Source: Cryobacterium fucosi
Lineage (GTDB): Bacteria > Actinomycetota > Actinomycetes > Actinomycetales > Microbacteriaceae
Assembly (NCBI RefSeq): GCF_004403515.1
Contig: NZ_SOHH01000075.1
Location: forward strand, 59,768-123,767
Direction: 5' to 3'
DNA length: 64,000 bases
Below the pieces are notes generated by a model. It was given only the letters and a program-made list of their open reading frames with translations, ran no database searches and was not told where the DNA came from. Shown here piece after piece: positions 51,644 to 59,718 of this stretch (its first letter is position 1; the number at the start of each line of letters is the position of its first letter). The translations under genes were made by a program, and so were the position numbers.

Positions 51644-53094
51644 CGCCGACCCCGCGTCACCAGTTCAGCCTGGAACACTCCGGGCGACAGGGGGATGCCC
51701 ATCTCGCGGAATTTGTCGGCGAATCGCGGCCGCACCCCGGTCGCCACAGCGTGGCCGAGGACATGACCGTCTTCATCGACTCCGGCGGCGAAGTCGAACA
51801 CGAAGGCATCCTGCAGCGTCACAATGTCACCCTCCATGCCCTGTACCTCGGTCACGTGAGTGATCCGGCGGGTGCCGTCCTTCAGCCGGCTGATCTGCAC
51901 GATCACGTCGATGGCCGACGAAATCTGCTCCCGGATGGCGCGCAGCGGAAGGTCCATGCCTGCCATCAGGACCAGCGTTTCGAGCCTTGAGATCGCATCC
52001 CTTGGCGAGTTGGAGTGCACCGTCGAAATGGATCCCTCGTGGCCGGTGTTCATGGCCTGGAGCATGTCGAGGCTCTCCCCGCCGCGGCACTCTCCGATCA
52101 CGATGCGGTCTGGACGCATCCGGAGCGAGTTCCGCACGAGGTCCCGAATGGTCACCTCACCCTTGCCCTCGATGTTGGCCGGCCTGGATTCGAGCCGGAT
52201 GACGTGGTCCTGCTGCAGTTGGAGCTCGACGGCATCCTCGATGGTGATGATGCGCTCAGTGGCGGGGATGAATCCGGAGAGCACGTTCAGCAGCGTCGTC
52301 TTCCCGGTGCCGGTCCCGCCCGAGACGATGATGTTGAGCCGGGCGTTCACGCACGCCTCGAGCACCTCGGCTATGCCCGGGCTCAACGTACCGAGCCCGA
52401 TCAAGTCGGCGGCGGTGAGCGGTTCACGCGCGAATTTGCGAATTGTGAGAGAGGATCCGTCGACCGCGAGCGGAGGGATGATGGCATTCACCCGCGACCC
52501 GTCGGCCAGGCGGGCATCGACCAGGGGTGAGGACTCGTCGATCCGACGACCGACCTTGGCAACGATCCGCTCGATGACCCGCCGGAGCTGGGCTTCACTG
52601 GTGAAGCTGGCGTCGCTGAGGGTGAGCTGGCCGTGTCGCTCGACGAAGATCTGTTCGTGGCCGTTGACCATGATCTCGGTCACGCTCTCGTCGCCCAGCA
52701 GGCGCTCGAGCGGACCGTATCCGAGCACGTCGGCACCGATCTCAGCGATGAGTCTGTTTCGCTCGCCTGGGCTGAGGGGCACCTGCTCGGCGGAGACGAT
52801 CTTCACCAGTTCGACCCTGGCGAGGGCATGCAACTGCTCCTCGTCGAGACTCGAATCGGTGAGCCGAGTGCCGATCCGGCCGAAGAGTTCCTGGGCTGCC
52901 CGCTCCTTGAGTCCAGCAAGCGGGTCCACGGGGGCAGCAACCTTCAGGGGAAGCGGGAGCGACTCCTGATCGGCTGGTCTTGCCCTGTCAGCCTCGGAAT
53001 CCCCTCCCGCCGCCGCGAGGGTCCCGCCTCTCTTGACGGAGTGATGCTGGGAACCAGCGCCTCTCGCGGCATCCACTCTTTCGTTCAGTTTCAT
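51640..53094 (-). CDS. cpaF: Flp pilus assembly/secretion ATPase, CpaF/TadA-like
   Basis: A 484-residue secretion ATPase. The Walker A is VSGGTGTGKTTLLNVL near residue 260, the Asp/His-box region DLVRNSLRMRPDRIVIGECRGGE near 325, and TGHEGSISTVHSNS follows. The N-terminal 75 residues are low-complexity. ATG 53094 is the conserved start, overlapping the preceding cpaE stop by four bases; a longer open frame upstream is only an antisense-like artefact over cpaE. It powers pilus assembly by hydrolysing ATP at the cytoplasmic face. Confidence 0.93.
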   Translation of the reverse strand: MKLNERVDAARGAGSQHHSVKRGGTLAAAGGDSEADRARPADQESLPLPLKVAAPVDPLAGLKERAAQELFGRIGTRLTDSSLDEEQLHALARVELVKIVSAEQVPLSPGERNRLIAEIGADVLGYGPLERLLGDESVTEIMVNGHEQIFVERHGQLTLSDASFTSEAQLRRVIERIVAKVGRRIDESSPLVDARLADGSRVNAIIPPLAVDGSSLTIRKFAREPLTAADLIGLGTLSPGIAEVLEACVNARLNIIVSGGTGTGKTTLLNVLSGFIPATERIITIEDAVELQLQQDHVIRLESRPANIEGKGEVTIRDLVRNSLRMRPDRIVIGECRGGESLDMLQAMNTGHEGSISTVHSNSPRDAISRLETLVLMAGMDLPLRAIREQISSAIDVIVQISRLKDGTRRITHVTEVQGMEGDIVTLQDAFVFDFAAGVDEDGHVLGHAVATGVRPRFADKFREMGIPLSPGVFQAELVTRGRR

Positions 53095-53843
53095 GCGACA
53101 ACCACCCTTCGATGCAGATGACCACGTTTCAGGAAAGCGCTGGGTTCGAACCGGTGCACCAACGCGGTGAGGGCGGTCGATGCGGGGTTTCTCCCCTTGG
53201 TCTGGAGGATAGGAATGCCGCGGTTGGTCGACAACGCGACAAGGGTGGATCGCGGAATGGCCACGTCGACGGGGACTCCGATTGTTGCCTCGATGTCGCG
53301 CACGCTGAGCCCGCTCTTGCGGTCGGCGAGGTTCAGCACCACGTGCCGAACGGGAGGCAGCATTCCGATGCTCGCGAGCACCGCCAGCTCCTTGCGCAAT
53401 CCGCGCGCGCTGGGCACCGACATGTCGCACAGGAACACGGCGTCCGTTGCCAGTTCGAGTGCGGCGAGCGCGTGGTCCCCCAATCCGGGAGCAGTGTCGA
53501 CGATGACGAACCGGAAGATGGACGAGAGCTGCCGAAGCAGGTGGCTGAGCTGATCCCCGGTGACCCGGTCGCCCTCGGCCGGGAGGTCTGCGCCGCACAC
53601 GGTGTAGATGCCGCTCTGGTGAGCGGTCAGGAGGGTCTTCATCACGAGGGTGTCCTCCGGAGCGACGCCGGCGACCAGGTCAGGCAGGGTGTGAGCAGGG
53701 GCCAGCGACAGGGCCGTGGCAACATCCCCGAACTGCGTGTCCGCGTCCACGAGCACGACCGACAGCGGCGCAAGTTTGGCAAGGCCGACCGCAAGGTTGG
53801 TGGCGACCGTCGTCTTGCCGAGGCCGCCCTTGGGTGCCACCAC
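53091..53843 (-). CDS. cpaE: CpaE-like ATPase, C-terminal (MinD/ParA) half of a split gene
   Basis: About 250 residues with the deviant Walker A APKGGLGKTTVATN at the very start, SVVLVDADTQFGDVAT and FVIVDTAPGLGDHALAAL, i.e. an intact MinD-like ATPase as in CpaE/TadZ, which directs pilus location. The same frame continues upstream through IIAV to a TAG stop (53853-53855), beyond which the receiver-like half is in frame. GTG 53843 would allow re-initiation, but no strong ribosome site is seen before it. The break is best explained by a CAG-to-TAG change, since QIIAVVAPKGG is usual in intact CpaE proteins. Confidence 0.85.
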   Translation of the reverse strand: MVAPKGGLGKTTVATNLAVGLAKLAPLSVVLVDADTQFGDVATALSLAPAHTLPDLVAGVAPEDTLVMKTLLTAHQSGIYTVCGADLPAEGDRVTGDQLSHLLRQLSSIFRFVIVDTAPGLGDHALAALELATDAVFLCDMSVPSARGLRKELAVLASIGMLPPVRHVVLNLADRKSGLSVRDIEATIGVPVDVAIPRSTLVALSTNRGIPILQTKGRNPASTALTALVHRFEPSAFLKRGHLHRRVVVA

Positions 53844-53852
53844 CGCGATGAT

Positions 53853-54404
53853 CTAGCTGCGCCCACCGTCCAGCGTCGGCAACGTGTCGACGGTCGGCTG
53901 CCGGATGTCCTGGGGAACGAGCGCTTCAGGTTCCCCGGCGAGGATGCGGACAAGATCGGGTTCCAGGACAGGTTCCAGCGCCGGTTCGAGTTCCACCAGG
54001 AACGGCCGAACCTCGCCGTACATCGGGGCTGGCCGGTCGAACCGGCTCGACCGCCGACCAGGAGAGATCACGGGCGTACGCTCCGCACTCCGGCTCAGTA
54101 CCGGGTGAACGGTCCCTTCGGCGACCCAGCCGTTCCGCGGGCCTCGGTTCTCGCCAACGGTCACGATGCCGATGCCCGGGTAGAGCCTGGCCAGGCCGAC
54201 CGAGAGTTCCCGCGCCCCGTCCCGGGACAGGAATGAACCCAGGAGCGCCGTGTCGGGTCGGTCTGCCGCCACCAGCCGGCCGAGGATCGCCGATGGGCCG
54301 AAGGCCAGAGACCGTCCCCTCACAAGGCGGAGGGCGCGTCCGAGGAGGACGTGCAACCGGGTTTCGAAGTCATGGCTGTGGCCGATGAGGAGCAGGCGGC
54401 TCAT
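53853..54404 (-). CDS. CpaE-like protein, N-terminal receiver-like half ending at an in-frame TAG
   Basis: A 183-residue fragment: MSRLLLIGHSHDFETRLHVL starts a degenerate receiver-like domain, with LGRLVAADRPDTALLGSF and LARLYPGIGIVTVGENR, followed by a Pro/Glu-rich linker ending DGGRS then TAG. In intact relatives the linker leads directly to the ATPase domain, which here lies immediately after the stop in the same frame. It overlaps cpaB by four bases. Without readthrough this product has no ATPase. Confidence 0.75.
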   Translation of the reverse strand: MSRLLLIGHSHDFETRLHVLLGRALRLVRGRSLAFGPSAILGRLVAADRPDTALLGSFLSRDGARELSVGLARLYPGIGIVTVGENRGPRNGWVAEGTVHPVLSRSAERTPVISPGRRSSRFDRPAPMYGEVRPFLVELEPALEPVLEPDLVRILAGEPEALVPQDIRQPTVDTLPTLDGGRS

Positions 54405-55138
54405 TGGAACACCGCATTCCCATCAACGACGCCCGCAGCGGTCTCATCCGCTGTCTTGGGTTCGACAGTGAGCCATACTGTTCCGAATTTCTGTCCCCAA
54501 ACGAGCTTCTCGATGTCGGGCGTGGTGCGAGCGAGTGTGATCATGACCACGCTGACCGGTTCGGTCGGTGCGTCAGCGCCCTTCGCTGCCGGTGTCGTGG
54601 AGCCCTTCTGCACGGCGGTGACCAGTACCTTGTGGAAGACCTGCTTGGCCAGCGACACCTCCTCCGAGGCGCCGGCGACCTTCAGCGTTGCCGCGATCAC
54701 GACACCAACGGTGTCGCCCGCTGTGATGGTGCCCCCGACGACCTGCTCAACGGGGAGCGCAATGGTGACCGTCTGCATGCCGTCGGGCAGCGCGATTTCA
54801 CCGCGGGTGGCCAGTTCGGCAGCACTCACCCAGCGCGACGCGAGGAGTTGCTCACCCTGCTTGAGCGCCGTGTCCGCGACCTTCCCGCTGAGTTTGCCCA
54901 GATTCGTGACCCTCCCACGCACTGCCGCCATCGCCGGAATCTGTTTCACCGTGATGAACGAACCGATGGACTCCGCGGCCGTGCCTGCGGGGATCTCCTG
55001 GGAGACCACGTAGACCGGCACGAACGCGGCACCGTCCGCCGCGCGGGCGTCGGCGCCGCCGACATACCCGGTGAGGACGACCGTGCCGGCCACGGCCAGG
55101 ACGATCGCGAGGATCGCGCCGATGAGTCGAGTTTTCAT
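54401..55138 (-). CDS. cpaB: Flp pilus assembly protein CpaB-like (SAF domain)
   Basis: A 245-residue protein. The N-terminal signal/anchor is MKTRLIGAILAIVLAVAGTVVLTGYV, followed by the SAF domain (VVSQEIPAGTAAESIGSFITVKQIP; LKQGEQLLASRWVS). ATG 55138 was chosen over a longer frame. CpaB/RcpC proteins sit in the envelope and may bind peptidoglycan or guide the pilus. Next upstream is the TadG-like gene after eight bases. Confidence 0.88.
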   Translation of the reverse strand: MKTRLIGAILAIVLAVAGTVVLTGYVGGADARAADGAAFVPVYVVSQEIPAGTAAESIGSFITVKQIPAMAAVRGRVTNLGKLSGKVADTALKQGEQLLASRWVSAAELATRGEIALPDGMQTVTIALPVEQVVGGTITAGDTVGVVIAATLKVAGASEEVSLAKQVFHKVLVTAVQKGSTTPAAKGADAPTEPVSVVMITLARTTPDIEKLVWGQKFGTVWLTVEPKTADETAAGVVDGNAVFQ

Positions 55139-55146
55139 GTCATCTC

Positions 55147-56142
55147 CTACTTGATCAATGTGACGATGGTGTCGTTGAGATCCGGACCGCCAGGCCCGAA
55201 TGCGTTGTCGATGGAGACCCACTTGGTGAACGTGCCCTGGATGCCCCGCCAACTGCCGTTCGGGCAGGTCAGACCGCTCGCGCAGATCGGGGCGAGCGGG
55301 TCGAGCACCTGAGTGGAGGGAAACTTCCAACCGGTGATGGTGAAACCGGCAAAGGCATAGATGCGGTATCTGGCGTTGGTTCCGGTGCCCTGGGTGAGGT
55401 CATAGATCGGGATGAGCACCGATTTGCCCAGGAGACTCGGCAGTTGGGACTTGCAGGCACTCGGTGCGTCCCCGCCCGCATCGCTGTCGACCCAGAGCTC
55501 TCCGGCGGCGTTGAGGTTCAAACTGAGGTTGATGGTTGCCTCGCACGGGGCCGTGGTGTTGTCGAGCCAGCCGAAGCCGCCGGGAATGATCTCCGTCGAG
55601 GGGAAGCGTTTGCAGGTCTTGTTGGTGTCGGTCCGGATGGTCACGTGGTTGCCCGAGGCCGCCAAAGACTCCTGGAACTCGCACCAGGAGAGCGCGAGCG
55701 CCAGCACCGGCCCAGACCCCACACCACCCCATTGCGCCGTGGCCGTTGCCCCCACAGTGGACGCAGGGATTCCGAGTATTGCCGCGAAGGGGTGGCTGAT
55801 CGCCGGCGCATTCGTGCCGGACACGCGCGTGCTGGACCTGATGGTGACCTGGCCACTGACGGAGAAATCCGGGGCGAGCACGTTGGCGGCGCCGTCATTG
55901 GCGTTGCCGTTGGTGTAACTCGCGGCCAGGCCGCCCGGGTTGCTGCACACACCGTCGGAGCAATCCTCTGCGATCGCGAGCGCCGCGGCATCCGCCCCGT
56001 TTTGGAGCTGCCCACGTTCGGCATAGAGGGCGCCGACATCGATCGCGAATCCCACGGCCCCGATCAGCGGCACCAGCAGGAAGGCGAGCATCACGGCGCT
56101 GGCCCCGCGTTCGGAGCGAAGTCGAGATTTCATCCACCACAT
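55147..56142 (-). CDS. TadG-like pilus-associated protein (Flp pilus assembly, DUF2134-type N-terminus)
   Basis: A protein of about 331 residues. An N-terminal pseudopilin-like helix (RGASAVMLAFLLVPLIGAVG) is followed by FAIDVGALYAERGQLQNGADAAALAIAEDC, the mark of TadG/TadE-like proteins, and a long extracellular domain with several cysteines. ATG 56142 has AAGGGGG eight bases upstream; ATG 56133, overlapping the TadE stop as ATGA, is an alternative. It probably associates with the pilus outside the membrane. Confidence 0.85.
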   Translation of the reverse strand: MWWMKSRLRSERGASAVMLAFLLVPLIGAVGFAIDVGALYAERGQLQNGADAAALAIAEDCSDGVCSNPGGLAASYTNGNANDGAANVLAPDFSVSGQVTIRSSTRVSGTNAPAISHPFAAILGIPASTVGATATAQWGGVGSGPVLALALSWCEFQESLAASGNHVTIRTDTNKTCKRFPSTEIIPGGFGWLDNTTAPCEATINLSLNLNAAGELWVDSDAGGDAPSACKSQLPSLLGKSVLIPIYDLTQGTGTNARYRIYAFAGFTITGWKFPSTQVLDPLAPICASGLTCPNGSWRGIQGTFTKWVSIDNAFGPGGPDLNDTIVTLIK

Positions 56143-56519
56143 TGCATGACCCCCTTGCCAGTCAGAGGAATGTTGGCGCCGAAGAACCCCGTGACGAAGT
56201 CGACGGTGTAACGCGTTGTCACGGTGACGCTCGAACCGCCCACGCACGTGCCTGGGCTGACGTCGACGCCGCCCAGGGCGAGCAGCGGACTGAGCGAGGG
56301 TGCCGCGTCCCGCGCGGCGGCCTTGGCGTTGGCTGCGTTGTTGTGAATGGCCATGTACCGGGCACCCTCACGAGCGGCGTTGGTGATGGAGATCTGGGCG
56401 TTGAAGACCCGGCCGAACTCGATGACGCCGAACACCAGGATGACGAGAATCGGGAGGATGAGCGCGAACTCGATCGCTGCCGCGCCGCGTTCGCCTGCTG
56501 TGCTGCGCATGCGCATCAT
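56130..56519 (-). CDS. tadE: TadE-family pseudopilin
   Basis: A 129-residue protein with the TadE motif GERGAAAIEFALILPILVIL (processing site followed by Glu) and the conserved FGRVFNAQISITNAAREGARYMA region. The start is the first ATG of MMRMRSTAGERG, with AAAGG eight bases upstream. It should be cleaved by the prepilin peptidase encoded at 57684. Confidence 0.9.
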   Translation of the reverse strand: MMRMRSTAGERGAAAIEFALILPILVILVFGVIEFGRVFNAQISITNAAREGARYMAIHNNAANAKAAARDAAPSLSPLLALGGVDVSPGTCVGGSSVTVTTRYTVDFVTGFFGANIPLTGKGVMQCGG

Positions 56520-56622
56520 CGGACTGCCTTTCGGTGTGGGCGGCGGCGGCATCCTCGGGGGAAGCCGCCGCCACCGCACGAACCGGATCGACCGAATGGC
56601 CGACCGGATGCTGCTGTCGTTG

Positions 56623-56808
56623 CTACGGCGCCAGCTTGGTTGCGACGATGCCGAACTTGGTGTTGAGGTACGTGCCGATCAGTCCGACCGCACCGATGAT
56701 AACGACCGCGATGAGCGAGACCATCAGGCCGTACTCGACCGCGGTGGCGCCTTCCTCGTCGGTGCGCATGCTGTTGATGAGGGCCTGGATTTTGGTGTAG
56801 AACTTCAT
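56623..56808 (-). CDS. Flp-family type IVb pilin (copy 2)
   Basis: A 61-residue pilin precursor. A short basic leader is followed by DEEGATAVEYGLMVSLIAVVI, the Flp processing motif (cleavage after Gly; Glu and Tyr at +5/+6). The mature part is only about 40 residues. Nearly identical to the upstream copy, differing at scattered positions and the C-terminus (ends KLAP rather than KIGP). ATG 56808. Confidence 0.93.
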   Translation of the reverse strand: MKFYTKIQALINSMRTDEEGATAVEYGLMVSLIAVVIIGAVGLIGTYLNTKFGIVATKLAP

Positions 56809-56997
56809 TTCGGGTTTCCGTTCTGTCAAGCCGGCCGGGTCGACCGTGCGTGGTGAGGTGACGCTGATGCCCGCGGGGTGTTCGCTCCTCCCAGGGCGGG
56901 CCTGACTGGTCTGGGGGAAGATCGGGGGGGGTCTCGGCGGGCCTTCCCGAAGGGGTGAAGGCCTCCGACCGAGCGCAGCCGGGCGCGTGGCGCGGAC

Positions 56998-57183
56998 CTA
57001 GGGGCCGATCTTGGCCGCGACGTCGCCGAACTTGGCGTTCAGGTACGTGCCGATCAGTCCGACGGCGGTCATGATGACGACCGCGATGAGCGAGACCATC
57101 AGGCCGTACTCCACCGCGGTGGCGCCTTCCTCGTCGGTGCGCATGCTGTTGATGACGGCCTGGATCCTGGTATAGGACTTCAT
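56998..57183 (-). CDS. Flp-family type IVb pilin (copy 1)
   Basis: A 61-residue pilin precursor, MKSYTRIQAVINSMRTDEEG then ATAVEYGLMVSLIAVVIMTA. It is first of the tandem pair and first gene of the main tad operon on the minus strand. The 189-base gap to copy 2 contains a GC-rich stretch that may be a processing or attenuation hairpin, allowing pilins to be expressed at a higher level than the machinery. Confidence 0.93.
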   Translation of the reverse strand: MKSYTRIQAVINSMRTDEEGATAVEYGLMVSLIAVVIMTAVGLIGTYLNAKFGDVAAKIGP

Positions 57184-57683
57184 CTCGGGTTTCCGTTCTG
57201 GGTGGGCCGGCCGGTCTGGGCGACCGGGCGATTGACCACAAGTTACGTTCGTCGAGAAAACCTCACCACGCCCCAGTGCAGGGGCTCCCTGTCTGGGGGG
57301 TAGCTGAATATTAGCTGAGTAAATCCTGACCATGGCATGACAATAACTCGCGACTCGGGTTTGTCGCGAGTGAGGCCGTCATTCGGGTGAGGGCCGGTCA
57401 GTTCGGGTGGCTCAGCCGAGCGCGCTGAATGGGCCTCCCGGCATACCGGCTGGACGAGGGTTCAGAACGGAGTCGGGCGGGAAGCCGCCGGAATCACGTG
57501 AACGCGGCCGCGACCGCGGACAATCGGGCAGAGGTACAGAAAAAGGGTGCACAAGCGCTCCTCGGGTGAAGCGAACTCGCCATCGGGTCGGCGACACCAC
57601 CACCGTAGACCGATCGCACCGACGGGCTGCCCCCCGTGCCGGGGGTTTTTCGGCGCAGATTCGGAGCGGTGTTCAACCGGGTT
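57184..57683. promoter_or_regulatory. Gene-free region upstream of the pilin operon with a dyad and a plus-strand terminator-like hairpin
   Basis: Five hundred bases without a supported gene. A perfect 9-base inverted repeat, ACTCGCGAC-N8-GTCGCGAGT, lies at 57346-57371. TAATAT, a -10 candidate on the minus strand, lies around 57305-57315. CCCCC-N6-GGGGG followed by TTTTT (57630-57650) has the form of a terminator on the plus strand, although no plus-strand gene precedes it. Confidence 0.5.
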
Positions 57684-58316
57684 CTAGGCGAGGAGCACGC
57701 CCAGGAAGGCACCGGCGAGCATGGACGGCCCGAACGGCAGGGAGCCCCGCAGGGTCACCCGGCGCCCCGCCAGGGCCACAAGCGAGACCAGGCTGCCGAT
57801 CAGGAACCCCCCGAAGGAACCGACGAGCACCGGTGTCCAGCCCAGGTAGCCGAGGGCGAGGCCGATCACCGCGGCGAGTTTCACGTCGCCCATCCCGATG
57901 CCGCTCGGCGAGATCAGGGCGAGCACGAAGTAGAACACGAACAGTGCGGCACCGCCCGCGAGAGCCCCCAGCAGGGCCGACCACGACCCGGTTGCCGCAG
58001 CCGCGAACACCAGCAGCACCGGCAGCACGAGCAGCGACGGGTAGACGAGCGCATTGGGCAACCGCTTCTCGGCGAGGTCGACCACGCTGAGCACCACCGA
58101 AGTGAGGGCCAGGTACAGGTACGCGGGCAGCTCCCAGCCCGGTCCGAACTTCCAGACCACCAGTGCGACGAGGGCACCTGTGGCCACGACGCCCGCGGCC
58201 CGAACAGGCCAGGCGAAGCGCCGACGAATACGCAGCATCCGTTCGGCGATGCGCACGAGCGGTACCCCGAGAGCGCTGCCGATCACCCCGGCGACGATAG
58301 CGACCCAGGGTGCCAC
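57684..58316 (-). CDS. Prepilin peptidase, A24 family (TadV/CpaA-like)
   Basis: A 210-residue polytopic membrane peptidase. The two catalytic aspartates are in SVVDLAEKRLPN near residue 73-84 and SGIGMGDVKLAAVIG near 137-151 (GxGDxKL). It would cleave the Flp and TadE leaders. It starts at GTG 58316, seven bases after the ferredoxin reductase stop and 500 bases from the pilin genes. Confidence 0.92.
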   Translation of the reverse strand: MAPWVAIVAGVIGSALGVPLVRIAERMLRIRRRFAWPVRAAGVVATGALVALVVWKFGPGWELPAYLYLALTSVVLSVVDLAEKRLPNALVYPSLLVLPVLLVFAAAATGSWSALLGALAGGAALFVFYFVLALISPSGIGMGDVKLAAVIGLALGYLGWTPVLVGSFGGFLIGSLVSLVALAGRRVTLRGSLPFGPSMLAGAFLGVLLA

Positions 58317-58322
58317 GCGGGT

Positions 58323-59708
58323 CTAGCCCTCGCCGCGGGAGATCTCGACCATCTCGTCGCGGGGAACGACCTTGATCCGCACGCGCCCCTCGGCCGTGCC
58401 CAGCGCGAGCTCCTGCTGGTCGAGGCGGTGCCAGCCCTCGAGGTTGGTGTACTCGATCCCGCGTTCGTCGAGCATCGCCAGCACGCTCTCCTCCGATGGC
58501 TCGGCCGGGTGCCACCAATTGCCCAGGTCGTTGATCAGGTGCCGCACGGTTTCCATCGCGTCGGACTTGGTGTGGCCGATCAGGCCGACCGGGCCGCGCT
58601 TGATCCAGCCAGTCGCGTAGACGCCGTAGAGCTGCTGGTTGGCGCTGGCCGAACCGGAGCCCGGCTCGCCCTTCCAGAGCACCTGGCCCTCGCGGTTGGG
58701 GATGACGCCGCGCTTCTTGTCGAACGGCACACCGGGCAGCGGGGAGCCGAAGTAGCCCACGGCGCGGTAGACGGCCTGCATCGGGAGGTCGCGGACCTCA
58801 CCGGTGCCGACGACTCCGCCGTGGCCGTCCGGCCTGGTGCGCTCATACCGGATCGCGCCGACCCGGCCCGCGCCGTCGTCGACGATCTCGACCGGCTTCG
58901 CGAAGAAGTGCAGGTGCAGCCGGCGGCTGGCGGTGCCGGCCGGGCGTTCGCGCCACTTGTTCAGCACCTTGTCGATCACGAAGACCTGCTTGTTGCTGGC
59001 CACCGCATCCCGTGCGGCGTCGTCGTAGTCGAAGTCCTCGTCGTAGAGGACGATGTCGACGCCCGGCAGCTCGCCGAGTTCGCGCAGTTCGAGCGGGGTG
59101 AACTTGACCGAGGTCGGGCCTCGGCGGCCGAAGACGTGCACGTCGGTCACCGCGGACGCCTTGAGACCCTCGTAGACGTTGGCCGGGATCTCGGTGGGCA
59201 GCAGGTCGTCGGCGTGCTTGGCGAGCATGCGCGAGACATCCAGGGCCACGTTCCCGTTGCCGATGACCGCTACCTGCCTGGCCTCGAGCGGCCAGGTGCG
59301 CGGGTAGTCGGGATGCCCGTCGAACCAGCTGACGAACCGGGCGGCTCCGTAGGAGCCCGCCAGGTCGATCCCGGGGATCCTGAGATCGGCGTCGCGCACG
59401 GCCCCGGTGGCGAAGATGACCGCGTTGTAGTGCGTCTTCAGGTCGTCCATCGTGATGTCGACCCCGAAGCGCACGTTGCCGAAGACCCGGATGTCGCCGC
59501 GGTCGAGCACGTCGCGCAGCGCGGTGATGATGCCCTTGATCCGCGGGTGGTCGGGTGCGACGCCGTAGCGAACCAGACCGTAGGGTGCCGGAAGGTGATC
59601 GAACAGGTCGATCGACACCTCGAAATTCCGTTCGGCCTTGAGCAGGATGTCGGCGGCGTAGATGCCCGCAGGTCCCGCGCCGACAATGGCCAATCGCAAC
59701 TTGGTCAT
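58323..59708 (-). CDS. Ferredoxin--NADP(+) reductase, FprA-like FAD enzyme
   Basis: A 461-residue adrenodoxin-reductase-type flavoprotein. The FAD motif is LRLAIVGAGPAGIYAADIL, with the NADP motif VAVIGNGNVALDVSRML near residue 152-168. PAPYGLVRYGVAPDHPRIKG and TGWIKRGPVGLIGHTKSDA are family-specific. It transfers electrons between NADPH and ferredoxin. Next upstream is the polyprenyl synthase gene after 10 bases. Confidence 0.93.
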   Translation of the reverse strand: MTKLRLAIVGAGPAGIYAADILLKAERNFEVSIDLFDHLPAPYGLVRYGVAPDHPRIKGIITALRDVLDRGDIRVFGNVRFGVDITMDDLKTHYNAVIFATGAVRDADLRIPGIDLAGSYGAARFVSWFDGHPDYPRTWPLEARQVAVIGNGNVALDVSRMLAKHADDLLPTEIPANVYEGLKASAVTDVHVFGRRGPTSVKFTPLELRELGELPGVDIVLYDEDFDYDDAARDAVASNKQVFVIDKVLNKWRERPAGTASRRLHLHFFAKPVEIVDDGAGRVGAIRYERTRPDGHGGVVGTGEVRDLPMQAVYRAVGYFGSPLPGVPFDKKRGVIPNREGQVLWKGEPGSGSASANQQLYGVYATGWIKRGPVGLIGHTKSDAMETVRHLINDLGNWWHPAEPSEESVLAMLDERGIEYTNLEGWHRLDQQELALGTAEGRVRIKVVPRDEMVEISRGEG

Positions 59709-59718
59709 GGAAGCCTTT

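Noticed and set aside
53095..53598. Upstream extension of the cpaF frame
   Set aside because: It overlaps the CpaE ATPase coding sequence in another frame, has no family similarity, and the conserved CpaF start is ATG 53094.
53853..53855. Programmed recoding (pyrrolysine or other) at the cpaE TAG
   Set aside because: No recoding element or amber-decoding machinery is visible, and a single C-to-T mutation is simpler; left only as a testable alternative.
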